Counted from the stretch's first letter, positions 33,382-45,500 are shown. The stretch: 64,000 nt of DNA from Plotosus lineatus (GCA_024760905.1 CM045733.1:26388501-26452500); one strand, 5' to 3'. Program-made: numbers and translations. Notes: generated by a model not told the origin, from the sequence alone.

Positions 33382-35979
33382 TATATGTATATCATACGTC
33401 CTGTACTCTTCCTTTATCCATTGTCTGAGCCGAACAATGACTCCGATGCTCTGGAGTTGATTGTTGATGCTTTGAACCATGAACTGATTCAAGAAAAGTG
33501 ACTTTCCCCCTCCCACGTCCTTCGTAAAGAGACGCATTAGGTTGAAAATACATGTACCTACACTAGTCCTAGTCCTCCTCCTCCTCCTACTCCTTCTCCT
33601 CCTCCATATATTAATGTCTAAAGAAAGGTAAAAAGATTGCAAACAAAATTTTTACAGGAACTTGTAGAAAAGTACAGTATACATACTAGTAGTAATGCAC
33701 GTCCAGACTCGATAACCAAATGCGTCTGTAAGTCGGACACTACCTGTATGTTGGGCAAATTAATACATGACTGAATAAATTTGACTTGGTTTGTGTTTAC
33801 AAACCATTTCCATGTACTTAACAGGGCGTTTCTGGTCTCAGATCACACAGCCAAGTAACAAGAGGCAGCAGAAATAAGATCAGCAAAGCAAAGTCTCACA
33901 AGGTGCTGGATATCTTAAAAAAAAAAAAAAAAAAGCTTATGCCAAGCATTGAGAACTGGCATAGATGTGCACGTTTATGTTAGTGCTACACATGCTTTAT
34001 TATCATGCTGATTGCAATGTGGTTCCTAAACTAGGCTACTTAAGACCACAGGATGCTCTTGATGTAAACGAGATACAATATCTGTCTACCACTAAAGTGC
34101 ACAGTGCTCCGCCCAGCCAACCACTGTTGATCTGCACAGCTCAAGATCGATGTTTCCAGAATGCTATGCTTGCTACAATAAATGTGCTATTAATATAAAT
34201 TTGCATTCAGCATGTTAAGCCCAAAACCGAACAAGGATGCTATGACTTTATTGCATAAAAATCATAGCAGCACTTGCATGGAATAAATCAATAATTGAAT
34301 AACACAGTTTTTTCCCCATTGATATTGATGCTGCAACCATGGTAACATGATTAAATGCAGCTCAGTACCATCATTCATGGTACCGGCAATGAAACAAAAC
34401 TCTCTGCACATAATGCACTGTCCTTACAATCTCATTATGAATTAAATATGACCCCCTGCGATAAATAAAAAGAAAAAAAAACAATTGTGTTGATGGAAGT
34501 GGCACGGACAGAAGTTTTCCAGGTGATGCTTCTGCTTTCCAGAGAATCTCTGACTGTAGTGAATTTACACAATGATGAAAGAAAGAGCACTTAACAGCTC
34601 ATTATTTTGAAAGCAAATAATTAAATTAAAATTACAGAACAACTTTCTGTGGAAGAGAGAAGATAATGCTTGAACAGAATTGAAGCCGAAACGTTCCAAT
34701 TTCTACTGCTTTATACTGTAGATCTCAAGTCCATAGTGGTCACAGCACCCAGCGTCTCTCAGCAGGGTCTTCTCCGTGAGAGTAGTGTGTGTGTGTGTAT
34801 ACAGCGGTAGAATACGCTCACTGTAATGCACAGCTATCAGGTCACAAACTCCATGCCTCAGTGCCTTAATGACTGGGAGAACATTGTCCCCATTCAGGAT
34901 CTAATCAGGTGGCATTGTGTTGTAGCCTCATTTTCATATTACAGCCTTCAGTTTGCCAAAAAGTTATGTAAATTAAGACCAGACAAGGCACAAAAACACA
35001 TGAGCCGAGATTTGCAAAAGAAGGCTTCACTGTCAGATCACTGTTAGACAGTGGTAGTATGAGAAAGTATACAGTTGTTGATGTCTTCTTCCTTCTTTTA
35101 TACCAACATTCTGCAGACCAGACATTTTTTAAACTATGTATTCCAGTTCCATCTTGTCAAGTGATTCTTTCTGTCAAATAATCAGGACCAAAAAAGAAAA
35201 GCAAAGGCAAACATGTACTTCCTCCAATGCACATGATGCTAGCCAACTGCATTTTTCAAACTACATATGCATACAGTATTCAGAAGTGGAGTAACACACT
35301 TAGAGGAAAGTGCTATCTGCCTCCTTATATGCATGAGCTCACAGATGACATGACTGAACAGTGACTACTTTTGACAGCAAAGTGAATTCCCTGCCTCGAC
35401 CAATGAACTCTCATGGGCTCTCAGCCACACATGGTTGTGTGCATCAACCCAGGCTTGAGGTGACAAAGTATTGAGTGAGACGCTATCAGAAGTTCTGTTA
35501 ATAAATGAACGACTGCAGTATCCTGCCAAAGCTTACATGGCACTCACGCATGTTCTAATCCGATTGGTCAGAAGTCTTGCCTAATTTTAAAAACAGCACT
35601 GCCCTGACTGTCAGCTGTAATTAAGACCACAGGTTTATATTAGCATGCAGAACATATATTAGCACATTAAATTCTTCCTAACAACTCAGTCACAGTGCAA
35701 AAACTGATTGGTTAAAAATTTAAACAGCTCTGCCTTTGCATGGAGCCGGCTATGATAGGATTGATTGCCTATCAGAGATATTTTGGTTGCCAGACACTCA
35801 AAGTAATGCTTATAAGTTAGTTGGTGCACCAGTCAGTAGTGATTGACACTAGATTCGTAAAAATATTTGTAAGTGACAAACATGGATCATGTATTTTGTT
35901 TTTGGAGCTCAGACTACAGTCAGAGAAAATTAGGTTCAGACAGATGCTTATATAAACTTTGAGTCATCTGTCACAAGGT
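33382..35979. other. Long stretch without assigned gene or element
   Basis: A poly-A run lies at about 33917-33933 and a (TCC)n stretch at 33571-33604. Minus-strand frame 33109-33642 spans the end of the Tigger-like element and has an Arg-rich start from (TCC)n. No convincing exon. Confidence 0.4.
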
Positions 35980-36455
35980 ATGCATTTTTGTGCACCTGGA
36001 TACTGGACTTTCTCAGCAACAGACCTCAGAACATCAGGATAGGAGAACGCACTTCTTCCACTCACATCCTGAACACCAGAACACCACAGGGGTATGATCT
36101 TAGCCCCCTTTTCTTCCCCCCTCTTCATACATGACTGTTCCCCCACTCACACCAGCAACGCCATCGTCAAATGTGCCGACAACACTACCGTCAGAGCTTT
36201 GATTATATAAAAGAAGAAGTTAGCAGGAGGTCTGGCATCTGCAGCAATGGTGCAACAACAACAGTCTGGAACTTAACACATCCAAAATGAAGGAGATTAT
36301 AATAGATTTCAGGAGATCAAAACAAACTGAGCACTCTGCCCTCTACCCTGAAGGAGAGGAAGTAGAGAGGGTGGAGTTTCTTGGAGTTCACATCTCTGCT
36401 TACTTCACCTGGACCACAAACATCTCCCACCAGGTGGGGAAAGCACAAAAAATGA
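35980..36455 (+). mobile_element. L2-like LINE fragment (RT region)
   Basis: Translation pieces [35 protein letters not shown], then EIIIDFRRSKQTEHSALYP and FLGVHISAYFTWTTNISHQV. Internal stops and a deletion remove the FADD region. It is truncated at both ends and has no 3' tail. Confidence 0.7.
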
Positions 36456-37081
36456 ACATGAATGAATGAACCTCTTACCCGCTGTATATCATGCACCTTT
36501 AACATGTGTATGTGTGAATAGGTGTGAATATGTGACGATACATGTGTAGCTCAGTATAATTCCTTCATTGTCTTTTGTGCATTTTCCTTTTATAGTTGAT
36601 GCTAAACTGATTTTCTTTGCTCATGCAACAGTTGACAAACAAAGTATTTTAATATTTTTAATGCTGGTACAGGAATCGAAACAGAAATCTTTCAGATCCC
36701 AAAACATTTCTCTAACCATTAGGCCATGGCTGCCAACTATCTTTGAGAATAAACAGGTCTTTTTAACATGCTGTTATTTACCAAAGAAATACATTTAATC
36801 TATGATATGATAAAGTTCTCTTACTACACATTTATATAACATTCATGGAAGGAGTCTCCAGTTTCAGAGCATGAGAGAAAGACTTCAGAACAAATTTTTA
36901 TCCATTTATTTTATTTGTAATTTGTTTTTATTTATTTATTTGTGTGTTTGTTTGTTTGTGTGTTTGTTTGTTTGTTTGTTTGTTTGTTTGTTTGTTTGTT
37001 TTTAAATTCTACTGACCTTAGTAAAATTAATAGGAAAAGATGACAGAGATGTTTTTTTAACAATGCTCTATGAATGATACA
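36456..37081. other. Non-coding with (TTTG)n and SINE head remnant
   Basis: (TTTG)n-like run at about 36944-37002. At 36674-36735 a reversed tRNA-like head (TCTAACCATTAGGCCATGGC) suggests a SINE remnant. Confidence 0.5.
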
Positions 37082-38007
37082 CAGGCATGGGGAAGATCAC
37101 TCGCCTACTCGCCCCAGGCGACCACATATAAATGTGGGCGAGTGGAATTAATAAATTGATCGCCCATGAGGCGAGTAAAAGTTTAATCCTGTGAATATGT
37201 ATTTTTACTGAGATGATTTCCTGAATTTCTGCTTGGGCAGTTATAATGCACAGCGGTATCGCGGTCAGTACGCACTGTTTTCGTCCAACATACGGAAACT
37301 ACCGATGGTCGCTAGAATGTTCAGTACAGACACAGTCGAGTGCTATGGTCGAGTGTGTACGATTGGCGTAAGATCGCTATTTACGCATGCGCACAGAAGT
37401 TGTTCGGCTGAAACTCATGTTTTTGAAACTCATGTTTTTGCCGATGTTTCATGTTGTTAACAATCGAGTCGGAGTGTTTCAGTTTTCCGTAGAACGGCTA
37501 TGTTTCTGAGCGTACTTGAATCGTTAGTATTCGTTACGTTCCGAAAATTACATGATAATATCGCTCGACTACAACAACAAATAAAGCTACCAAAGATACG
37601 CAGGCAGGGAAGGCACTATTTCAACTGACACAAGATCAGCATCTTCGCGTTGGTAAACTGATGAGGTCGGCACATGCACTGGCCAACACATGCTCTCCTT
37701 TCACCACACTTGACTGGATTTGCAAGTAAGTATTCTACCTGGGAATAGTACTGTAGGCATGCTAAGTCCGCTGAGTGTAGTTTTTAAAAAGATTATAAGT
37801 CTATATCCAAGGAACTTAAAAGTTCCCTGCTATATCTGTATTGAAGCTGTACACATATTTTCTACCAAAATAAAAATGTCAGTAACTTAAATATTTCACT
37901 TTTTTATTGATGTGTCATTTACTATGTATAAATTTTGTGGGCGAGTTAACTATGAAAGTGTACTAGCCCACATGGCTAGTTAAAAATTTGAAATTTGCCC
38001 ATGCCTG
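37082..38007 (+). mobile_element. hAT-like element with one transposase exon
   Basis: 926 bp between CAGGCATGGGGAA and TTTGCCCATGCCTG (inverted termini). Flanking text is GATACA on the left and ATACAT on the right; the duplication is 5-7 bp depending on where the end is placed. Internal GGCGAGT/ACTCGCC motifs recur near both ends. Contains a transposase-like exon (37595-37725). Confidence 0.65.
37595..37725 (+). pseudogene. hAT transposase exon remnant
   Basis: Reads DTQAGKALFQLTQDQHLRVG, KLMRSAHALANTCSPFTTLD, WIC, ending at a good donor (AA|GTAAGT). The pattern of a helix followed by PF(T/S)-x-x-x-W-(L/I)-C is typical of the linker in ZNF862-like hAT proteins. No other exon of it is recognisable in the element. 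Confidence 0.5.
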
Positions 38008-38544
38008 ATACATAATAGTTTCTTTCGGATGTTTGATAAAATTAAACATGTAATTACAAATAAGTGAAAATGGTGTGCCGGTCACCTGATTTCATTAGTA
38101 ATTGTTGTGGTATAAGAAGAATAAAACATGCAACACTGTGCCCTTAAACAAAAATGATTCAGGGTCGCATGAATGACCCATTTCAGATCGAACTGCATCT
38201 ATTTTTATTTCTTTCACATTCCCTGCTGTGTTTTATTCCTTACTTCTGTTATGACACCGATGAATAAAACATTGTAATGAATAAATTAAAGCATTTGAAG
38301 GAGCACTGTTTATAAAGAACACACTGAGTACTCTATACAATTACCCACGCCATCCTGCTACCATTTCACATCCATTGTATTATCTTTTCAACAGTAGGTA
38401 TTTGTTAGTATTTTCATAGGCATTTACCAAAATGAAAGGAACAATGACTTCAGTTCACATCTCGCCACACAGCAAATTATTTTATTTAACAGTTATTTAC
38501 ATTGTTATGCAGATACTTTTTAACATGATGTCACTCACTGTTAC
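38008..38544. other. Non-coding, no assigned element
   Basis: No exon or repeat termini seen. Confidence 0.4.
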
Positions 38545-38846
38545 TCATTTACCCGAAACTGCTTAATCCTAATGGGGAGACTGAAGTCAATCTCAGTTGA
38601 CAGTGGGCGAAGGCGGGGTACACCCTTGACAGCTCACCAGACCATTGCAAAGCCAACACAGAAACAGCCAGCCATACTCACATTCGCACCGGTGCAGTCA
38701 ATTAGCCTAATGTACAAGTCATTGAACTATGGGAGGAAACCAGAGTATTCAGAAGAAACCCATGCAGGGATAGAGAGCACAACGCAAACTAGAACGCACA
38801 ATCTTCTTGCTGTGTGTGTGCTAACCACTGCGCCACTGCGCCGCCC
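38545..38846 (-). mobile_element. V-SINE, reverse
   Basis: Tail L complement (CTGCTTAATCCTAATGGGGA), central complement CTATGGGAGGAAACCAGAGT and head complement GCTAACCACTGCGCCACTGC. Moderately diverged. Confidence 0.75.
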
Positions 38847-39790
38847 TTGCATTCCACACTTTCGACATGCATTTTTATCCCTAGCTGAAGTCTGCATGTG
38901 ATTAAATTAGACGAATATCTGAGTAAAATTTTTATTTGGTTAATTAAGTAGGCTGGTTATTTTCACTAAATAAAGCCCTAAGGCTGATAGAATATCATTT
39001 GGTCACAGTGCAGGGATTTATTTAATGAAAAACATAACTCCACATGAGGTTATGCAGGGAAACAGTGTTAGTATGTATGTTTAGAAAGAATAAATGTGTT
39101 CGTGCCTCTCTCCAGCCCTGATATCAGCAGTGAGCGCAATAAAAAGTTGTAAGAACAATGCTGCACAGGAACCAAGAGAAGAACATTCTTTACTTCCGAA
39201 TGAGAAAGAGTGTAAAATGAGGCTGACAGTAAGTAGCAAATGATGAGTAAATGATTTCATACCAAACCTTTACAAGAGTAGAGATCAGAAATGATACCGG
39301 CTTCTCTGTCCTGAGTATCTGAAACCCATTCTGACCTCATTCAATACTTTGACTGATAACACTGAGCAAATAGATGCCGTTACCCAATTCATCATGTGTT
39401 CAATGCCTCTTTATGTGTTTATAATGTAATATTCATATTACTCTTCATCTATGACTTAATTTGGTACATAAAGTGATAATGATGTGCAGCTCTTGTCCTT
39501 GTACTTATTTCCCATGTAATAATACATTTATTACACTGTTCAAGGGGTTTGACTTATTTCACTATTCAAAGGACAAACTTGGGGTAATTAAAAACATTAA
39601 GAAAACATATGAAAATGAGTTACAGGATATTAAACTCAAGGAATGAATCTGGTGAAAGTATACAGAATGAATTTTGACCCTGCCTCATATAATATAAACT
39701 CATATCATATATTAAATAAACACTATGGTTTATTTTAATTATTTACCACAATATATCAATGGGTTTATTACAAGGGTCAGAGACAATGCA
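38847..39790. other. Non-coding, no assigned element
   Basis: AT-rich, no exon recognised. Confidence 0.4.
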
Positions 39791-39796
<6 letters not shown>

Positions 39797-39833
<37 letters not shown>

Positions 39834-40493
39834 GTATAAGAGAAAGAACACATGAGAATACTGTATTAATAGACATCTTGCTTCAGATTGTGATTGATGC
39901 ATCACGGATGAATCGGTTCTTTTTGACTGACTCTTTCATGTGAACGAGTGAATCGATCTAGAAGTTTCACTATTTTTTTAAATTATTTTATATTTATATA
40001 AATTGATGTTTATTATGATGGTATTATAGTTCATTTCTAACAATGTAAATACAGTATATGCTTATAATTATAAATATATATTATTATTAATTAACCCTGG
40101 TTGTGCAATACAAGTGCTTGTATTATTATTATTATTATATAAAGCTATAAATGTATTATTATTATTATTATTATTATTATTGTATAGGAGAAAGAACAGA
40201 TGAGAATACTGTATTAATAGACATCTTGCTTCAGATTGTGATTGATGCATCACGGATGAATCGGTTCTTTTAGAATGACTCTTTCATGTGAACGAGTGAA
40301 TCGATCTAGAAGTTCACTGTTTTTAAATTATTATTATGGTTGATGTTTATTATGATGGTATCATAGTTAATTTCTAACAATGTAAATACAGTATATGCTT
40401 ATAATTTATTAATATATATTATTATTATTAATTAACCCTGGTTGTGCAATTCAAGTGCTTATATTATTATTATTATTATATAAAGCTATAAAT

Positions 40494-40545
<52 letters not shown>
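39797..40545. repeat. 348-bp tandem duplication bounded by (TTA)n
   Basis: Text from AGAAAGAACACATGAGAATA (39841) recurs 348 bp later from about 40189. Shared landmarks are GATGCATCACGGATGAATCG, GAACGAGTGAATCGATCTAG and ATTAACCCTGGTTGTGCAAT. Each unit begins and ends with (TTA)n, and a third (TTA)n run ends at about 40545. Confidence 0.9.
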
Positions 40546-40546
<1 letters not shown>

Positions 40547-40559
40547 GTTGTTGTTTAAA

Positions 40560-41060
40560 TTTGAAGAAAGTGAAAACAGTAGGAATACTGTAACTCTGAA
40601 GCCGAAATGCTATTACAGTACAGTACTGTATTTCTGCTCGCGTGTGAAAAGAGTCGGTTCATTTGAGTCACTCAGGGGGACTCGGTTGATGACAGTGAGT
40701 CGGAATGTTGAAGAGAGATTCAGAGTGAAAGCTCTTACCCAGCTGTGGAATCGGAGCGAAGTTTCATTAACGCGGAGGTCTGTGTCTGTGAAAATGTCCT
40801 TGTGGCACCTGTTAGAAATGACAGACAAAACAACAGTAATTCTCCCAAATCAGGTCGTTATTCGAGCTCAGGCATCGCAGTAAAACCTCCGCGGTTTAAT
40901 ATGCGCCTGACCTGTCAGAGCGGATGAGGAGTGAATCGGAGCGCGCGCGTGTCCGCCTCCTGTTGATTTAACCAGCGCTCGAGCTGGAGCAGGACATGAC
41001 ATCACACTCATGCGAGTATCTTAAAGGAGCCGCATACCAGGACATCCAGTGTTGTACCCT
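40560..41060 (-). promoter_or_regulatory. CpG-rich block, candidate gramd4 promoter/exon 1
   Basis: Locally GC- and CpG-rich (CGGAGCGCGCGCGTGTCCGC near 40938) in an AT-rich region. It contains a palindromic CRE-like TGACATCA at 40997-41004. On the minus strand a donor-like CTGG|GTAAGAG lies near 40740. It is upstream of the gramd4 coding exons and in the right orientation. The transcript start and strand are not shown by the sequence alone, and a repeat origin for the GAGTCGGTTCATTTGAGTCA part is possible. Confidence 0.35.
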
Positions 41061-41140
41061 CTACGGTCCTTATACTTCAGCAGTCAAGTCAACAGATGGA
41101 AATGTCCCTTCTATCAGAACCGACTACTATAGAATAATTT

Positions 41141-41415
41141 AATAACCCAATGTTGGCGTAGTGGGTTCATGATCATGAGGTTGTGAGTTCAAATCCCAGT
41201 TCATCACTGTGTCCCTGGGCAAGGTCTCAACCACAAGTGTGCCTCTGTTCAGTGTACCGTATAAATGGGTACCAGTAAAAATATACTGGGAAGGGTAACC
41301 TGCGGTGGACAAGCATCCCATCCAGAAGGAGTTGTACTCCTAGTCGCTTCATGCTATGAAAACCAGGGATAAGCACTAGGGGATGAGCCATGGGTGTAAA
41401 AAGCCCAACCTTTAA
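41141..41415 (+). mobile_element. SINE-C copy 1
   Basis: tRNA-like start TTGGCGTAGTGGGTTCATGA with GAGTTCAAATCCC, then GTCCCTGGGCAAGGTCTCAA, TATAAATGGGTACCAGTAAA, CTCCTAGTCGCTTCATGCTA and GGTGTAAAAAGCCCAA. Matches the copy at 55074-55377 throughout. Confidence 0.8.
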
Positions 41416-41430
41416 CCAGTGTTATTTGTT

Positions 41431-43276
41431 ATTTCTCATCTCATCTCTCATCTCATCTCATCTCATCTCCCATCTCATCTTCTTCCGCTTAATCCGGGGT
41501 CGTATCACAGGGGCAGCAACCAAAGCAAAGAGGTCCAGACATCCCTCTCCCAATCCACTTCCTCCAGCTCTTCTGGGGGGACACCGAGGCGTTCCCAGAC
41601 AAGCCGAGAGACATAGTCCCTCCAGCGTGTTCTAGGTCAACCCCGGGGTCTCTTCCGGTTGGATAGGCCCGAAACACCAAACCAGGGAGGCGTTCGCGAG
41701 GCATTCTAACCAGATGCCCAAGCCACCTCAACTGGCCCCTCTCAATGCGGAGGAGCAGCGGATATACTCCGCGCTCTCCCCGGATGGTAGAGCTTCTCAC
41801 CTTATCTCTAAGGAAGAGCCCCGCCACTCGGTGAAGGAAACTCCTTTCACCCACTTGTATTCGCGATCTTGTTCTTTCGGTCACTTCCAAAAGCTCGTGA
41901 CCATAGGTGAGGGTTGGAACGTAGATCGACTGGTAAATTGAGAGCTTTGCCTTGCGGCTTGATGAAGCCAAAACGACAACATTATCCGCAAAAAGCAGAG
42001 ACGAGATCCAATGGCCAGCAAACTAGAACCCCTCAATGCCTCGACTGCACCTAGAAATTCTGTCCATAAAAATTATGAACAGAATCGGTGTCAAAGGACA
42101 GCCTTGACCGACTCCAACCCTCACCGCAAACGAATTCGACCTGTTGTTACCAATACGGACCAAACTCTGGCTCCGGTGATACAGCGATTGAATGGCCTGT
42201 AGCAACGGGTCCGGAACGCCGTACTCCCAGAGCACGCCCCACAAGACAGTCTGAGGGACACAGTCGAGAGCCTTCTCCAAATCCACAAAACACATGTGGA
42301 CAGATTGGGCAAACTCCCATGCCCTTGCCAAGATCCTGTGGAGCGTATAGAGTTGATCAAGATTTCTACGGCCAGGACGAAAACCACGTTGTTCCTCCTG
42401 AATCCGAGGTTCGAATATAGGTCGGATCGTCCTCTCCAATACCCTTGCTTAAACTTCCCAAGGTAGGCTGAGGAGTGTGATTCCCCGATAATTGGAACAC
42501 ACCCTCCGGTCCCCCTTTTTAAAAAAGGGGACTACCACCCCGGTTTGCCAATCCAGAGGTACAGCCCCCGATGACCATGCGATGTTGCAGAGACGTGTCA
42601 ACCAAGACAGTCCTACAGCATCCAGAGCCCTGAGATATTCAGGCGGATCTCATCCAACCCCAGAGCCCGATCACTGAGGAGCTTTTTGACTACGTCAGTG
42701 ACCTCCACTCCAGTGATGGGAAGACCCCCGCCAAACCCCTAGGGTCTTCCTCCTCCACGGAGGGTGTGTTGGTGGGATTGAGGAGGTCCTCAAAGTTTCC
42801 CTCCACCTCCCGACAACATTCCCAGTCAAGGTGAGCAGCTAATTACACGCATGGGCCTGCTAGGTCTGGAAGGCAGCCTCCCCCGCCATCGAAGCCAGCT
42901 CACCACCAGGTGGTGATCGGTTGATAACTCAGCTCCCCTCTTCACCTGAGTGTCCAGAACATGTGACCGCAAATCTGGTGACACGACCACAAAGTCGATC
43001 ATCGAACTGCGACCTAGGGTGTCCTGGTGCCAAGTGCACTTACCCATATATGACTAACATGGTGTTCATGATAAACAAACTGTGACGAGCACAGAAGTCC
43101 AACAATGAAACAGCATTCGAGTTCAGACTGGAGAGGCTGTACCTACCGATCACACCCTTCCAAGACATACTATCGTTCCCCACATGGGCGTTGAAGTCCC
43201 CCACAACAACGAGTAAGTCTCCCGAGGGAGCATTCTCCAACACCTCCCCCGAAAGACTCCAAGAAGGGTGAGTAGC
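41431..43276 (-). mobile_element. Rex3-like (RTE clade) LINE, 5' truncated
   Basis: Minus-strand non-LTR element with endonuclease C-terminal part, RT and a 3' end made of (GAGAT)n (about 41435-41480). It starts inside the endonuclease (left of GDFNAHVGNDSMSW). Catalytic-region text, single-ORF layout and short tail point to the RTE clade, most like teleost Rex3. Confidence 0.8.
41489..43243 (-). pseudogene. Rex3-like endonuclease-RT pseudogene
   Basis: Order on the minus strand: endonuclease GDFNAHVGNDSMSW and DFCARHSLFIMNTM; CTWHQDTLGRSSMIDFVVVS and GAELSTDHHLVVSWL; RT EEQRGFRPGRRNLDQLYTLH, MCFVDLEKALDCV, VGVGQGCPLTPILFIIFMD; C-terminal AKLSIYQSIYVPTLTYGHEL and ERGQLRWLGHLVRMPRERLP. The usual FADD reads FADN, and the coding text jumps from VVVLASS straight to RKAKLSIYQ, removing most of the thumb and linker. 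Stops and frameshifts are frequent. Confidence 0.8.
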
Positions 43277-43326
43277 CTCACTGTCATTTGTTATTTATTA
43301 TTTCAGTGTATTAAAAGAGTGACCCA

Positions 43327-43482
43327 GTGCATTCATTCAGTCATGTTCTGAACCACTTAATACTAATAAGGGTCACAGTGAGGCTGGTGCCCACCTCAGC
43401 CAACTCTGTGCAAGGGAAGAGTACACCCTCACCATTGCAGGGAAGAAACAAGCTGACGGCTTGGCATTCTTTTACATGTCTT
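43327..43482 (-). mobile_element. SINE-A fragment, tail L
   Basis: Complement of tail L (CCACTTAATACTAATAAGGG, GAGGCTGGTGCCCACCTCAG) followed by a remnant of the body (TTCTTTTACATGTCTT). Head absent. Confidence 0.7.
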
Positions 43483-43914
43483 TTACTGATTCATTGGATC
43501 AGGGAACAGAGAAACACTGAAATGTTTAAGATGCAGTTCTCCAGGACCAGGTGCTGGATGTTATACCACCAATTAGTGACAGCATTACAGTCTGTCAAAA
43601 AGAGACAGAAAGATAATTACTAATCCAGAGTTATAGTGTGCTCCATCATGGACCAGAGTTCCATCTAGCATGTAGGTCTATTCCAAAGTGCTTTGGTATA
43701 GGCTCCAGATTCTTCATCGCCCTGACCAGGATAAAGCTCAAAATGAAGGAATGAAGGAATTTATGATACACTATAATCGAATCACTGCCATTTTGATGAA
43801 ATATTGAGTGACACACATCATGCCATACTTAGGTATCAAAGGTATCTTGATATTGTTCATTTGACTCACTTAAGAAGACTCGGTAGATAACAGTGAGTTA
43901 GAATGTTGATGAGA

Positions 43915-44336
43915 TAAGTGGAAGTATAAAGAACTCATCGAGGAGCACATTGATGAAAACAACATCAGGAATATCCGGAAGGGGGGTCAATTTACTCACT
44001 GGCTTGAAGGACATGCACATGTTATCAGACTCCTCGGACAGCACCCTGCTGGACAAACTGAAACAATTCTTCACTCACTTCGACCAACACAACGGAAAGG
44101 TGCACACCTGCCCTGTACTTCCAGAGAGGGGAGACGATCCCATCCAGCTAACAACAGCACCAGATCAGAGTCACGTTTCAAACAGTCAACGCAAGGGAAG
44201 CCACTGGTCCAGATGGAGTAACATCAAGGGTACTTGAAGCATGTGTTGATAAACTAACAGGGGTTTTCACCACCATCTTTGGCCTCTGAGTACTGTGACA
44301 GTGCCTGAAAAGAGCACAGTAATCTGCCTAAACAAC
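43915..44336 (+). mobile_element. L2-like LINE fragment before RT domain
   Basis: YKELIEEHIDENNIRNI, then LDKLKQFFTHFDQHNGKVHT, PERGDDPIQLTTA and a shifted RKATGPDG-like stretch (KGSHWSRWS in the open frame). It is the linker and first RT block. It stops at CTGCCTAAACAACTAAG, where (ATAAG)n begins. Confidence 0.65.
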
Positions 44337-44385
44337 TAAGATAAGATAAGATAAGATAAGATAAGATAAGATACAGCTTTATTAT
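44337..44385 (-). mobile_element. Short reversed LINE 3' tail with (AAGAT)n
   Basis: (AAGAT)n then ACAGCTTTATTAT is the reverse complement of the AATAAAGCTGTATCTT 3' end of the LINE at 44461. It abuts that LINE's 5' side, so this is an extremely truncated inverted copy or part of the target site. Confidence 0.55.
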
Positions 44386-44849
44386 AATTTATTTTTATAA
44401 TTTATTATTACAATATAATATACAAAATAATATACAAAAATAATTTATTATTACTCTTTTTCAAGATGGCGCCGGGTGACCTGCAGCCAGTTACAGGAGC
44501 TCTTCAGTTTATTTTTCTTTTTTTTCTCTTTTCTATTGTATATAGGCGTGTTTCTTTATCTTTTTTCAAATTTTCTTTTTCTTTCTTCAATCCTGCATCT
44601 GGAAAACATACTTTCATGATGCTTTTGTTCTTCTGTGCACTTTTATTTTCACTTTTTGGATCGGCGTCAGGAAACTCATTCACCGACGGCTCTGAGCAAC
44701 GCAGGTCTTACACACGTGAGACCCTCCTCGGCCTGGCGCCCCCGCCCTCCTTCACGCGGAAAAGCCCGTTGTTCCTTTGGAAATACGGAGGAAAAGGAGA
44801 GGCTGCAGAGGGGGACGAAAGACGCGGAGGACATGTGTTCCCTCTGTCA

Positions 44850-45480
44850 TCATGGGAAATGTCCGCGCGATCGCCAACAAGACGGAGGAGCTGGCGGCGC
44901 TGACCCGGCAGCAGAGGCAGTACCGGGACTGCAGCCTCATGTGTTTCTCGGAGACGTGGCTGAATGAACTCACACCGACTCTGTGGTTTCTCTTAACGGA
45001 TTTACACTCGGCGTGCAGATCGGAGTGTGACGGAGGGCGGTAAGAAGAAAGGAGGGGGCGTGGCGGTCTAGGTGAGTGAACGGTGGTGCCACCCGGCAGA
45101 CGTGCACGTGAAGGGGCAGCTGTGCACGCGGGACCTAGAGCTGCTCGCGGTAAGCGCTGCGGCCATATTATCTACCGAGGAGTTTTCACACGTGATTGTG
45201 TTTTGCGTGTACATTCCGCCCTCGGCTGATGCGGCGGCCGCGTGTGAGCGTCTACACAGCGCCGTTAATCAGACACAGACTCGTCACCCCGCGCCATGAT
45301 TCTGATCAGCGGGGACTTTAACCACGCCCCTCTCTCCGCCTCTCTTCCGGCGTTCACGCACACGTGAAGTGCGCCACAAGAGACAATAAAACACTGGACT
45401 TACTGTATGCAAATGTGAAGGACGCTACAGCTCCTCCCCCTCCCCACTGGGACGCTCAGACCACAACCTGGTCTACCTGC
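44850..45480 (+). pseudogene. LINE APE-type endonuclease, frameshifted
   Basis: Pieces in successive frames: GNVRAIANKTEELAALTRQQ, CSLMCFSETWLNELTP, VSERWCHPADVHVKGQLCT, VIVFCVYIPPSADAAAACER, then SGDFNHAPLSASL and a GRSDHNLVYL-like motif. The catalytic Glu (SETWL), Asp/Asn (GDFN) and His (SDHN) are therefore still legible. Frame changes near 44995, 45060 and 45298 break it. Confidence 0.75.
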
Positions 45481-45500
45481 TCCCCCAATACACACCCAGG

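Noticed and set aside
33109..33642. 177-codon Arg-rich minus-strand frame
   Set aside because: The Arg-rich part comes from (TCC)n and the remainder from the Tigger-like element's left portion, including a direct repeat.
39797..40545. CRISPR-like repeat arrangement
   Set aside because: Only two long units with (TTA)n between them, in a vertebrate genome; a simple tandem duplication.
40613..40828. Minus-strand 71-codon frame as gramd4 exon 1 coding sequence
   Set aside because: If spliced at the nearby GTAAGAG it would end in phase 0, but the exon at 29042 needs two preceding bases; it could only be 5' UTR.
44466..44903. 145-codon frame with hydrophobic N-terminal stretch resembling a secreted or membrane protein
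   Set aside because: It is the 5' UTR and first bases of the L2-like LINE ORF; the same DNA in another frame begins the endonuclease.
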